A stretch of DNA of 6,124 bases from Flavobacteriales bacterium (GCA_020200995.1 JAIVHQ010000080.1:1-6124); one strand, 5' to 3'. Counted from the first letter of the stretch, positions 1-4,698 are shown. Program-made: numbers and translations. The notes: a model not told the origin generated them from the sequence alone.

Positions 1-129
1 CTGTGGAATAGTGGCTGTACCTGACGCACGGGAGTAGTAGCTGACCAAGTCGTGCTTTCACCGCGGGCAGGCGTCTGAACAACACTCCCGGTCCAATAAC
101 ACAAAACGCTCAAAAAGGATTTCTCAAAC

Positions 130-162
130 TGTGGCCGTCAGAGACAAGAAACACTACCTTTG
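130..162 (+). promoter_or_regulatory. Probable ndk promoter (Bacteroidota type)
   Basis: TACCTTTG at 155-162 matches the Bacteroidota -7 consensus TAnnTTTG. A weak -33 candidate, TGTG at 130-133 (consensus TTTG), lies 21 bases upstream. Transcription would begin near 168, giving a leader of about 33 bases that is A/T-rich and has no Shine-Dalgarno sequence, which is normal for this phylum. The -7 element is seen directly; its use as a promoter is inferred. Confidence 0.5.
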
Positions 163-200
163 CGCCGATTTTTAAAAACCGATTAAACTCCATTTTTGAT

Positions 201-623
201 ATGGCCTCTAACAGAACTTTTACAATGATCAAGCCCGATGCGGTTGAAGCCAACCACATCGGACACATTTTGGCAATGATTACCGATGCCGGATTCACCA
301 TCAAAGCGATGAAATTCACCCACCTCTCGCGCAAGGATGCCGAGACCTTCTACGCCGTTCACAAAGAGCGCCCTTTCTTCGGCGAGCTGGTTGACTACAT
401 GATTTCGGGACCCGTGGTGGCTGCCATCCTCGAAAAAGACAATGCTGTTGCAGATTTCCGCAACCTCATCGGTGCCACTGACCCCGCCGAGGCTGCCGAA
501 GGAACCGTTCGCAAGAAGTACGCTGAGAGCAAAGCCAAGAACGCCGTTCACGGTTCCGACAGCGACGATAACGCCGCCATCGAATCGGGATTTCATTTTT
601 CAGAGCGAGAGATCGTTGGCTAA
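201..623 (+). CDS. ndk: Nucleoside diphosphate kinase
   Basis: This 140-residue cytoplasmic enzyme transfers the gamma-phosphate of ATP to nucleoside diphosphates through a phosphohistidine, balancing NTP and dNTP pools. The length is the normal bacterial size. All the expected active-site residues are visible: K11 in the opening TMIKPDA, Y51, F59 in ERPFFGEL, R87, T93 in GATDP, R104, N114, and the phosphorylated H117 in NAVHGSDSDDNA. The ATG at 201 is chosen because the family begins only a few residues before TMIKPDA. No Shine-Dalgarno sequence precedes it. It stands alone between a probable promoter and a strong terminator, so it is probably monocistronic. Nothing in it looks damaged. Confidence 0.97.
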   Translation: MASNRTFTMIKPDAVEANHIGHILAMITDAGFTIKAMKFTHLSRKDAETFYAVHKERPFFGELVDYMISGPVVAAILEKDNAVADFRNLIGATDPAEAAEGTVRKKYAESKAKNAVHGSDSDDNAAIESGFHFSEREIVG

Positions 624-652
624 TTAAATCTTTAGGCAATATTTTTTTGAAG

Positions 653-685
653 CGCGAATTCCGAAAGGGGTTCGCGTTTTTTTTT
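653..685 (+). terminator. Intrinsic terminator of ndk
   Basis: A 10-bp stem (653-662 with 667-676) closes a GAAA tetraloop (663-666) and runs straight into nine T's (677-685). The outer six pairs are perfect (CGCGAA with TTCGCG), followed by two T-G wobbles and two C-G pairs. It starts 30 bases after the ndk stop. The T-run lies only on the plus-strand 3' side, so it serves ndk. Confidence 0.88.
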
Positions 686-743
686 GTGCCAATTAACTCA
701 GAAAAAGTCAAGTGGCCGGGAATAGTGATTCAATAAACTTTGA

Positions 744-771
744 TGCTCCGCAGCGGCATTCGCCCTGCGGA
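744..771. repeat. Compact hairpin, inverted copy of the palindrome family
   Basis: Positions 747-753 (TCCGCAG) pair with 765-771 (CTGCGGA). Inside these, GGC pairs with GCC around an ATTC loop with one bulged C, giving a nearly continuous 10-bp stem. Positions 744-765 are the exact reverse complement of 1146-1167, a 22-base perfect match, so this is a short family member in the opposite orientation. No T-run follows it, so it is not an obvious second terminator. Confidence 0.75.
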
Positions 772-817
772 ATATTGAAGCGTAAATTATCATGACAGTC
801 CCTCGTGTGAGGAATAC

Positions 818-904
818 ATGTGCTTTTTCAGTGAGGCGAAGAAAGAGAATGATGAAAACACAGCAACTTCGGTTAGTGAAGATTTGAAGCAAGGAGTATC
901 CTGA
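818..904 (+). CDS. Possible 28-residue small protein, copy 1
   Basis: I do not recognise this family. An ATG at 818 opens 28 codons ending in TGA at 902-904. The product is hydrophilic and charged after a short MCFFS start, with a core KKENDENTATS, no membrane segment and no signal peptide. GAGG at 809-812 stands five bases before the ATG and could act as a ribosome binding site, though it is also one arm of a tiny CCTC/GAGG hairpin. The second copy at 985-1071 has exactly the same length and 18 of 28 identical residues. The ATG is chosen because the similarity between copies covers it. No convincing promoter is visible; AAACTTTG at 735-742 is one base off the -7 consensus. It may simply be part of a non-coding repeat. 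Confidence 0.35.
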   Translation: MCFFSEAKKENDENTATSVSEDLKQGVS

Positions 905-926
905 AAATCTATTTTGAGAAGATAGT

Positions 927-974
927 TCCGCAGGTCGCAGATCCTGCAGGGCAGCGGGCGAATGCCACTGCGGA
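927..974. repeat. GC-rich palindrome after small frame, copy 1
   Basis: The outer arms TCCGCAG (927-933) and CTGCGGA (968-974) are perfect complements. The interior holds the self-complementary CCTGCAGG (943-950) and a small GGC-GAAT-GCC hairpin (957-966), so the RNA or single strand could branch. It begins 22 bases after the small frame's stop. No T-run follows, so classic termination is not supported. Confidence 0.7.
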
Positions 975-984
975 GCATAAATAC

Positions 985-1071
985 ATGTGCTTATTCAGTG
1001 TTGTGAAAAAAGAGAATGATGAAAACACAGCAACGTCAGACCGTGAAAATTGGAAACAAGAAATTTTCTAA
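985..1071 (+). CDS. Possible 28-residue small protein, copy 2
   Basis: An ATG at 985 opens 28 codons ending in TAA at 1069-1071. The protein starts MCLFS, shares KKENDENTATS with copy 1, and ends in a region where E21, K24 and Q25 also match. Against copy 1 there are 17 base changes in 28 sense codons and no insertion or deletion. Eight changes fall at third positions, and four codons differ silently (codons 8, 17, 18 and 24). The stop moves from TGA to TAA but stays in the same place. GGAG at 972-975 lies nine bases upstream and could help translation, although it belongs to the preceding palindrome. No known family, membrane segment or signal peptide is apparent. The conserved frame and length favour coding, but two copies cannot prove it. 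Confidence 0.38.
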   Translation: MCLFSVVKKENDENTATSDRENWKQEIF

Positions 1072-1092
1072 AAAGCTACTTTAGAAGATAGT

Positions 1093-1164
1093 TCCGCAGG
1101 TCGAAGACCCTGCTTCAGCAGTGGTCGCAGATCCTGCAGGGCAGCGGGCGAATGCCGCTGCGGA
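1093..1164. repeat. GC-rich palindrome after small frame, copy 2
   Basis: The outer arms TCCGCAG (1093-1099) and CTGCGGA (1158-1164) match copy 1. A competing inner stem pairs 1141-1149 with 1154-1161 around a GAAT loop, eight pairs with one bulged G. This copy is longer because a 24-base segment is partly duplicated in tandem (1099-1122 and 1123-1146), with a further small GAAG/CTTC hairpin in the first of these. Confidence 0.7.
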
Positions 1165-1175
1165 GCAATACGACT

Positions 1176-1237
1176 GTACAGGCGGATAATCAGGCGGAGA
1201 TGCGGTACAGGCGGATAATCATCCGCCTCTACCGCAT
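1176..1237. repeat. Direct repeat and long palindrome overlapping the DUF721 stop
   Basis: GTACAGGCGGATAATCA occurs perfectly at 1176-1192 and 1205-1221, a 29-base period. The second occurrence forms most of a palindrome: 1200-1216 pairs with 1221-1237 around an AATC loop, 17 positions with one mismatch. The right arm covers the stop codon (1229-1231) and last two sense codons of the minus-strand DUF721 gene. It could shield the 3' end of that mRNA or slow polymerase. On the minus strand no T-run follows, so it is not a standard terminator. Confidence 0.8.
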
Positions 1238-1522
1238 TTCCACCTCTTTGACAAGGCCGGGCATGATTTCCTTATTGATGCGCGCGGCGATTTTCTCTTT
1301 CGCGTAGCTGAGTTCCTGTCGCAATGAGGCAGAGTCCATATAGATGGTGAGCTTTCCGTTTTCGAGTTTTACCTCTTTGGTGCGGCGCGCCACGGCGGGG
1401 CCCATCATGTTTTCCCAGTGGGTGATGACGGCGGCGGCGTAGTAGCCGTCCTCGAGTCCGTAAGCCTTGAGCAGGCGATCGATCACGCTGCCGAGCTGCT
1501 CCTCATTGTCCTTGCGCTTCAT
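1229..1522 (-). CDS. DUF721 (DciA-like) protein
   Basis: This 97-residue protein belongs to the DUF721 family, which includes DciA, a replication-initiation factor that helps load the replicative helicase DnaB in bacteria lacking DnaC or DnaI. The Bacteroidota form is short and lacks the C-terminal extension of proteobacterial DciA. Family features are visible: LGSVIDRLLKAYGL near residues 10-23, W36 with MMGPAVARRT at 39-48, the strand KLENGKLTIYMDS around 52-64, and SLRQELS at 66-72. A TTG at 1546 would add eight residues, but the ATG at 1522 is preferred because AAGGAG (1529-1534) sits six bases ahead of it. Its start lies inside the end of recF (20-base overlap), so translation is probably coupled. 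The helicase-loading role is inferred from family membership. Confidence 0.9.
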   Translation of the reverse strand: MKRKDNEEQLGSVIDRLLKAYGLEDGYYAAAVITHWENMMGPAVARRTKEVKLENGKLTIYMDSASLRQELSYAKEKIAARINKEIMPGLVKEVEMR

Positions 1523-2615
1523 GCACTTCTCCTTTTTTGACGTCAAACACCTTCACGCTGCGGGCGATACCTGAGAAAATCTCGCGGACCCGACCGGCGT
1601 GGGTGTCGGTGATAAATATCTGCCCGAAGTTATGATCATTTACGAGGTGCATCAAGTGCTGCACACGCACATCGTCGATTTTGTCGAAAATATCGTCGAG
1701 CAGCAGCACCGGCATTCGTCCCGTAGCCTGCTTCACAAGATCGAACTGGGCCAGTTTGAGCGCGATCAAAAAAGTTTTTTGCTGTCCCTGGGATCCGAAT
1801 TTTTTGAGGGGATGTCCGTCGATGGTGAGGCGCAGGTCGTCTTTGTGAATCCCCACATTGGTGTAAGAGGTGCGTCGGTCCTTTTCAAGGCTTTGGGCGA
1901 GCGTTTCCGCAAAATCGCCGCCGTCGAGGTCGCTGCGGTAGCGCACCCCCACCTCTTCGCCCCCACCGCTGATGGCATTATAGTGGGCGAGAAATACGGG
2001 GGTAAATTCGGCGATGAATTGCTGCCTTTCGGCAAAAATTTTCTCCGCAAGGTCGCACAGTTGCATGCTCCACACCTCGAGATTGTCAGCGTCGAAGGTG
2101 CGGTTTTCCCAAAAGTACTTCAACAGGCTGTTGCGCTGCTTCAGGATTTTGTTGTAGTCGATCAGGTGGTCGAGGTAGCGGCGGTTGTATTGCGAGATGA
2201 TGCTGTCGGTAAACCGGCGGCGCACTTCGCTGCCCTCGCTGATCAAGTCTTTGTCGTACGGCGAGATCACCACTGCGGGAAACTGCCCCACATGCTCAGC
2301 CAACCGCTCGTAGTCGGTCTTGTTTTTCCGAAACACCTTTTTCTGCCCGCGCTTTACGCCGCAATAGATTTTATCGCTCCCTTCGCCGTTTTGAAAAACG
2401 CCTTCCACCACGAAAAAGTCCTCGCCGTGGTGGATGTTCTGAGAATCGATGGGATTGAAATAGCTTTTACAGGTCGAGAGGTAGTGAATGGCATCGAGCA
2501 AATTGGTTTTACCCTGCCCGTTCAGCCCCGTGAAAATGTTGACATTGCTGTCAAAATCGAGGCTGGCTTCACTGTAGTTCTTAAAATTTATGAGGCTGAG
2601 ATCGGCTAATACCAT
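1503..2615 (-). CDS. recF: DNA replication and repair protein RecF
   Basis: RecF is an SMC/ABC-type ATPase that binds DNA at gaps and stalled forks and, with RecO and RecR, helps load RecA. The 370-residue length is typical. Visible motifs are Walker A GLNGQGKT (30-37), the conserved QFPAVVISPYDKDLI stretch (111-125) followed by R-rich RRRF, the HKDDL motif (257-261), the ABC signature GSQGQQKT (274-281), Walker B LLLDDIFDKID (304-314) with its D-loop, and a closing QIFITDTHAGR (332-342). The ATG at 2615 gives the standard N-terminal strand (LADLSLINFKNY). It is the first gene of a two-gene minus-strand unit with the DUF721 gene and is divergent from the TPR-ribH unit. The probable -7 element lies so close that the leader would be only about five bases. 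Confidence 0.97.
   Translation of the reverse strand: MVLADLSLINFKNYSEASLDFDSNVNIFTGLNGQGKTNLLDAIHYLSTCKSYFNPIDSQNIHHGEDFFVVEGVFQNGEGSDKIYCGVKRGQKKVFRKNKTDYERLAEHVGQFPAVVISPYDKDLISEGSEVRRRFTDSIISQYNRRYLDHLIDYNKILKQRNSLLKYFWENRTFDADNLEVWSMQLCDLAEKIFAERQQFIAEFTPVFLAHYNAISGGGEEVGVRYRSDLDGGDFAETLAQSLEKDRRTSYTNVGIHKDDLRLTIDGHPLKKFGSQGQQKTFLIALKLAQFDLVKQATGRMPVLLLDDIFDKIDDVRVQHLMHLVNDHNFGQIFITDTHAGRVREIFSGIARSVKVFDVKKGEVHEAQGQ
1529..1534 (-). promoter_or_regulatory. Ribosome binding site deciding the DUF721 start
   Basis: Read on the minus strand, AAGGAG lies six bases before the ATG at 1522, inside the last recF codons. Clear Shine-Dalgarno sequences are otherwise rare in this window, so this one supports the inner ATG over the TTG at 1546 and suggests re-initiation after recF. 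Confidence 0.55.
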
Positions 2616-2625
2616 AAAGAGGGCA

Positions 2626-2654
2626 CAAAAATACCAATTCTTCGGGCAGTAAAA
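2626..2654 (-). promoter_or_regulatory. Probable recF promoter
   Basis: On the minus strand TATTTTTG (2633 down to 2626) is a perfect TAnnTTTG element. A weak T-rich -33 candidate (TTTT, 2654-2651) lies 17 bases upstream. Transcription would start near 2620, so the recF mRNA would be almost leaderless (ATG at 2615). It lies within the same 83-base gap as the opposing promoter. Confidence 0.6.
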
Positions 2655-2674
2655 GGATAAAAAGTCTATTTTTG
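2641..2674 (+). promoter_or_regulatory. Probable promoter of the TPR-ribH unit
   Basis: TATTTTTG at 2667-2674 is a perfect TAnnTTTG element. A possible -33 is TTCG at 2641-2644, spaced 22 bases, which is weak. Transcription near 2680 would leave a leader of about 19 bases before the ATG at 2699. It faces away from the recF promoter, and the two -7 elements are only 33 bases apart. Confidence 0.6.
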
Positions 2675-2698
2675 CCGCTTCAATCTAAATGCCCCACT

Positions 2699-2766
2699 AT
2701 GGCCAAGAAGAAAAAAGCAGACGAAGAAACCATTGTAGATGTCCAATCAGCCTACTCTAAAACTCT
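2699..2766 (+). pseudogene. Out-of-frame N-terminus of the TPR gene
   Basis: The ATG at 2699 starts MAKKKKADEETIVDVQSAYS, which resembles the cytoplasmic N-terminus of the Bacteroidota TPR protein normally found beside ribH: a lysine-rich start, then an acidic stretch ending near SKT. After codon 22 or so the resemblance stops. The frame then runs through sequence with no family likeness to a stop at 2933-2935, while the recognisable TPR body continues one frame over (-1). In relatives a transmembrane helix and more residues separate these parts. I infer a deletion at about 2758-2776, either real or an assembly error. Confidence 0.6.
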
Positions 2767-3213
2767 TTGGAAAAAGCGCTTGTTGGCAACGAATCATATT
2801 ACGGTTTTGAATACATCGCCGACGAATACAGCGGCACCCAAGCGAGCGAGCTCGCTGCATACTACACCGGCATCATTTACATGGAAGGTGGCGACTACGA
2901 ACGCGCCATCTATTACCTCGATCAGGCAGACCTGAGCGATGAAATGCTCGGAGCAGTATCGCGCGGTGCCATTGGCGACTGCTACGTAGAGCTCGGCGAC
3001 CTTTCCAAAGCGATTTCATATTACGACAAGGCCATTAGTCACTCTGACAATCCTCTCACCGCACCTGTGTATCTCAAGAAAGCTGCCCTCGTGCATGAAG
3101 ACAGGGGCGACTTTGACGATGCGCTCGCCAAGTACCGCAAGATCAAAGAAAAGTACGGCGAGAGCAACGAAGCCAAGAACATCGAATCTTACATTGCCCG
3201 CGTAGGCGGCTGA
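2767..3213 (+). CDS. Tetratricopeptide repeat protein, detached C-terminal body
   Basis: This frame encodes the soluble TPR part of a protein common beside ribH in Bacteroidota, thought to act as a protein-interaction scaffold at the inner membrane; its partners are not known to me. Three TPR-like helical pairs are visible at about residues 26-55 (GIIYMEGGDYERAIYYLDQA), 63-93 (GAIGDCYVELGDLSKAISYY) and 100-130, with AEAKNI-like SNEAKNIESYI at the end. The only start near the frame's beginning is a TTG at 2767 without a ribosome binding site; a stop at 2758-2760 blocks extension upstream. The likely true start (ATG 2699) is in another frame, so the gene is probably broken or misassembled, lacking its membrane anchor. 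ribH begins four bases after the stop, implying one transcript. Confidence 0.8.
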   Translation: MEKALVGNESYYGFEYIADEYSGTQASELAAYYTGIIYMEGGDYERAIYYLDQADLSDEMLGAVSRGAIGDCYVELGDLSKAISYYDKAISHSDNPLTAPVYLKKAALVHEDRGDFDDALAKYRKIKEKYGESNEAKNIESYIARVGG

Positions 3214-3217
3214 TCGC

Positions 3218-3715
3218 ATGGCTACTGCAGGAAAAAATCTATCTGATTACGAGCGCAATACTACGCCCTCGGCAGCTCCCTACAGATTCGGAATTGTCAC
3301 TTCAGAGTGGAATGCCAAAATCACTGACAACCTTCTCAAGGGTGCCCACGACACATTGATCGAACTCGGGGCTTCCGAAAATCACGTCATTTCCAAAAGG
3401 GTGCCGGGCAGCTTTGAACTCTCGGCAGGATCACTTTGGATGGCTGAATCAGGTCAGGTCGACGCGATAATCGCGATCGGATCGGTAATTCAAGGCGAGA
3501 CGCGCCATTTCGAGTTTGTGTGTCAGGCCGTGGCCCAAGGTGTGAAAGACGTCAGCGTGAAAACGGGAGTCCCCGTGATATTCTGTGTTCTCACCGACGA
3601 TAATCGCCAGCAGGCGCTTGATCGATCGGGTGGTGAGCACGGCAACAAGGGCGTGGAAGCGGCAGTGGCCGCCGTCAAAATGGCCCACCTCAAAAAAGAG
3701 CTTTTCGCAGGCTGA
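3218..3715 (+). CDS. ribH: 6,7-dimethyl-8-ribityllumazine synthase
   Basis: RibH condenses 5-amino-6-ribitylaminouracil with 3,4-dihydroxy-2-butanone 4-phosphate to form lumazine, the penultimate step of riboflavin synthesis. The 165-residue length fits the family, which assembles as pentamers or 60-subunit capsids. Visible motifs are FGIVTSEWN (24-32) at the substrate pocket, VPGSFEL (62-68), IGSVIQGETRHFEFV (87-101) with the phosphate-binding GET and the catalytic H97, IFCVLTDDNRQQALDR (121-136) and HGNKG (141-145). The ATG at 3218 is the only sensible start and follows the TPR stop by four bases. The N-terminal 20 residues are variable in this family. No other rib gene is in the window. 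No clear terminator follows; the next gene is convergent. Confidence 0.97.
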   Translation: MATAGKNLSDYERNTTPSAAPYRFGIVTSEWNAKITDNLLKGAHDTLIELGASENHVISKRVPGSFELSAGSLWMAESGQVDAIIAIGSVIQGETRHFEFVCQAVAQGVKDVSVKTGVPVIFCVLTDDNRQQALDRSGGEHGNKGVEAAVAAVKMAHLKKELFAG

Positions 3716-3756
3716 TTTTTCCGAAAGACCCTGTCTTCAAAACATTCATCTCTTCA

Positions 3757-4269
3757 TCACTTCTTCGTCCGCACCTTGTCCCAACCCTTCACCTGCCAGG
3801 TGGTGTAAGCAGTGCAAAGATGATTTCCGGCGATGTCGTGCACGGGAACTTCGCAAGTGAAGAGCACCACCCCTTCTTTTTCCATCTTACTTAAAATGCC
3901 GGCATCAAAGTCCGCATCCGACAGGCTGTAGCGGGCCAGGGCGTCCTTCTTGGCCTGGTAGTGGTATTCCACCGTCATCTTCTGCATGATGAGCCGGTAC
4001 TTGCGGGGGTCGAGGCGGCGGAGCAATACCAGGCCGCTGCAAAATTCGGCGGCGGTAGCCAGCCCGCAGGCGTGAATGCCGCGAATGTGGTTGGTGTTTT
4101 TCCGCTTCAGGTCGATGCGCGTGGTCACGGCATCGGCCTCCACTTCATGGATGCGGATGCCGTGGGGATGGTTAAAAGGTATGCCCAGCCATAGCAGCCA
4201 GTTCAATTTGCGCAGGGCAAACGAACTGTGCATGGCGGCATCGAGCTGCTTATTGAGGTCAATTTTCAA
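3757..4269 (-). CDS. DUF4442 hotdog-fold (thioesterase-like) protein
   Basis: This 170-residue protein resembles the DUF4442 group of hotdog-fold proteins, related to PaaI-type acyl-CoA thioesterases; the actual substrate is unknown. The hallmark is a thioesterase-like segment at about 58-80, with N60, HIRGIHACGLATAAEF and SGL, where the helix of the hotdog fold and the catalytic acid (E75) would lie. RLIMQKMTVEYHYQAK (92-107) and TTWQVKGWDKVRTKK at the end are typical of the family. The start is unusual: TTG at 4269, overlapping the upstream MazG-like gene by 11 bases. An ATG at 4233 would shorten it by 12 residues. TTG is preferred because relatives have a similar-length N-terminal helix before WLLWLGIPFNHPHG, but this is uncertain. 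It is probably co-transcribed with the upstream gene. Confidence 0.85.
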   Translation of the reverse strand: MKIDLNKQLDAAMHSSFALRKLNWLLWLGIPFNHPHGIRIHEVEADAVTTRIDLKRKNTNHIRGIHACGLATAAEFCSGLVLLRRLDPRKYRLIMQKMTVEYHYQAKKDALARYSLSDADFDAGILSKMEKEGVVLFTCEVPVHDIAGNHLCTAYTTWQVKGWDKVRTKK

Positions 4270-4651
4270 GGAGGGGTGCGATATCGGGTTTGCGGTAGAG
4301 GGCGCTCTTCATCACTTTTCCGTCTTCGCGGTAGATGGGCTTCCCGTTTTCATCGAGCTTGCTCATGTTGGAGTCCTGGATTTCGCGAAATACCGCCTCA
4401 ATCTTGTCTTCCAGTCCGTGCTTTAGCATGGTGCCACAGAGGATGTAGAGCATATCGCCGAGGGCATCTGCCACTTCTACAAGGTCGCCGCTTTTGGCGG
4501 CTTCGAGGTATTCCTCGTTTTCTTCGCGCATGAGCCGGTAGCGGAGCAGGGCGCCGTCTAAGCCGATATCGCCTTTGGGCCCTTCCGCATTGGAAATCCC
4601 GAAGGCATCGTGAAATTGCCGCACCATAGCCACGGCCTCTTGAACAGTCAT
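4259..4651 (-). CDS. MazG-like nucleoside triphosphate pyrophosphohydrolase
   Basis: This 130-residue protein fits the all-alpha NTP pyrophosphohydrolase superfamily (MazG/PRA-PH). Such enzymes hydrolyse NTPs or related nucleotides to monophosphates and are often used to clean the nucleotide pool. The metal-binding pattern is visible: REENEEYLEA (42-51) supplies the ExxE glutamates, and VADALGDMLYI (60-70) supplies D62 and D66. The C-terminal DSNMSKLDENGKPIYREDGKV (about 93-113) and ALYRKPDI (117-124) are typical of a stand-alone subgroup often annotated as phosphoribosyl-ATP pyrophosphohydrolase-like. No histidine biosynthesis genes are near, so a HisE role is not supported. The ATG at 4651 is the natural start. 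It precedes and overlaps the DUF4442 gene. The exact substrate is unknown. Confidence 0.88.
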   Translation of the reverse strand: MTVQEAVAMVRQFHDAFGISNAEGPKGDIGLDGALLRYRLMREENEEYLEAAKSGDLVEVADALGDMLYILCGTMLKHGLEDKIEAVFREIQDSNMSKLDENGKPIYREDGKVMKSALYRKPDIAPLLEN

Positions 4652-4666
4652 ATCAAAGGATTTTGA

Positions 4667-4698
4667 CGAAAGTAGCGATTCGCGGGCTCGGGTTCAAA
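4667..4698 (-). promoter_or_regulatory. Probable promoter of the MazG-like / DUF4442 unit
   Basis: On the minus strand TTTG (4698-4695) is followed after exactly 20 bases by TACTTTCG (4674-4667), one base off TAnnTTTG. This is the best-spaced -33/-7 pair in the window. Transcription would begin near 4661, about 10 bases before the ATG at 4651. Confidence 0.55.

Larger units (their letters stand above)
813..1167 (+). repeat. Two tandem diverged copies of a small-frame plus palindrome unit
   Basis: Copy 1 spans about 813-977 and copy 2 about 980-1167. The near-identical blocks are AATACATGTGCTT at 813-825 and 980-992, a 25-base block at 843-867 and 1010-1034 (AGAGAATGATGAAAACACAG and flanks), AGAAGATAGTTCCGCAGG at 917-934 and 1083-1100, and a 45-base block at 933-977 and 1123-1167 with one mismatch. 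The offset is 167 bases through the small frame and 166 just after it. It becomes 190 because copy 2 carries an extra 24-base partial duplication (1099-1122 resembling 1123-1146). Confidence 0.85.
686..1228. other. Gene-poor region with repeats and palindromes
   Basis: These roughly 540 bases between the ndk terminator and the DUF721 stop contain no gene of a known family. They hold a compact hairpin (744-771), two diverged tandem copies of a unit with a 28-codon frame plus a palindrome (813-977 and 980-1167), and a separate pair of 17-base direct repeats (1176-1192, 1205-1221). I saw no tRNA, no CRISPR-like spacing and no transposase. Stretches 686-743 and 1168-1175 show nothing I can interpret. 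Confidence 0.7.

Noticed and set aside
1..115. Minus-strand frame open to the left edge, reading through VLCYWTGSVVQTP
   Set aside because: It has no ATG start, no family likeness, and about 37 open codons is not unlikely by chance. It could be the beginning of a divergent gene but cannot be supported.
191..198. CATTTTTG as an alternative -7 element for ndk
   Set aside because: It would start transcription inside the coding region just after the ATG; the TACCTTTG at 155-162 is better placed.
698..978. Two minus-strand frames of 62-64 codons across the repeat region
   Set aside because: They are not preserved in the second repeat copy, whereas the plus-strand 28-codon frame is. They read across the palindromes.
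818..1167. Integron gene cassettes (small frame plus attC)
   Set aside because: The palindromes lack the attC core sites RYYYAAC and GTTRRRY at their ends, and no integrase is present in the window.
813..1221. CRISPR array
   Set aside because: The repeats are few, long and diverged, and contain an open frame; spacing is irregular and no cas gene is present.
1599..2609. Plus-strand open frame of 336 codons
   Set aside because: It lies wholly antisense to recF, whose motifs are unmistakable. The translation shows repetitive V/A/H/F composition typical of a shadow frame.
3716..3756. Bidirectional terminator between ribH and the DUF4442 gene
   Set aside because: Only weak short complementarities (CAGG/CCTG, CTTTTCG/CCGAAAG) with no good T-run stem were found.
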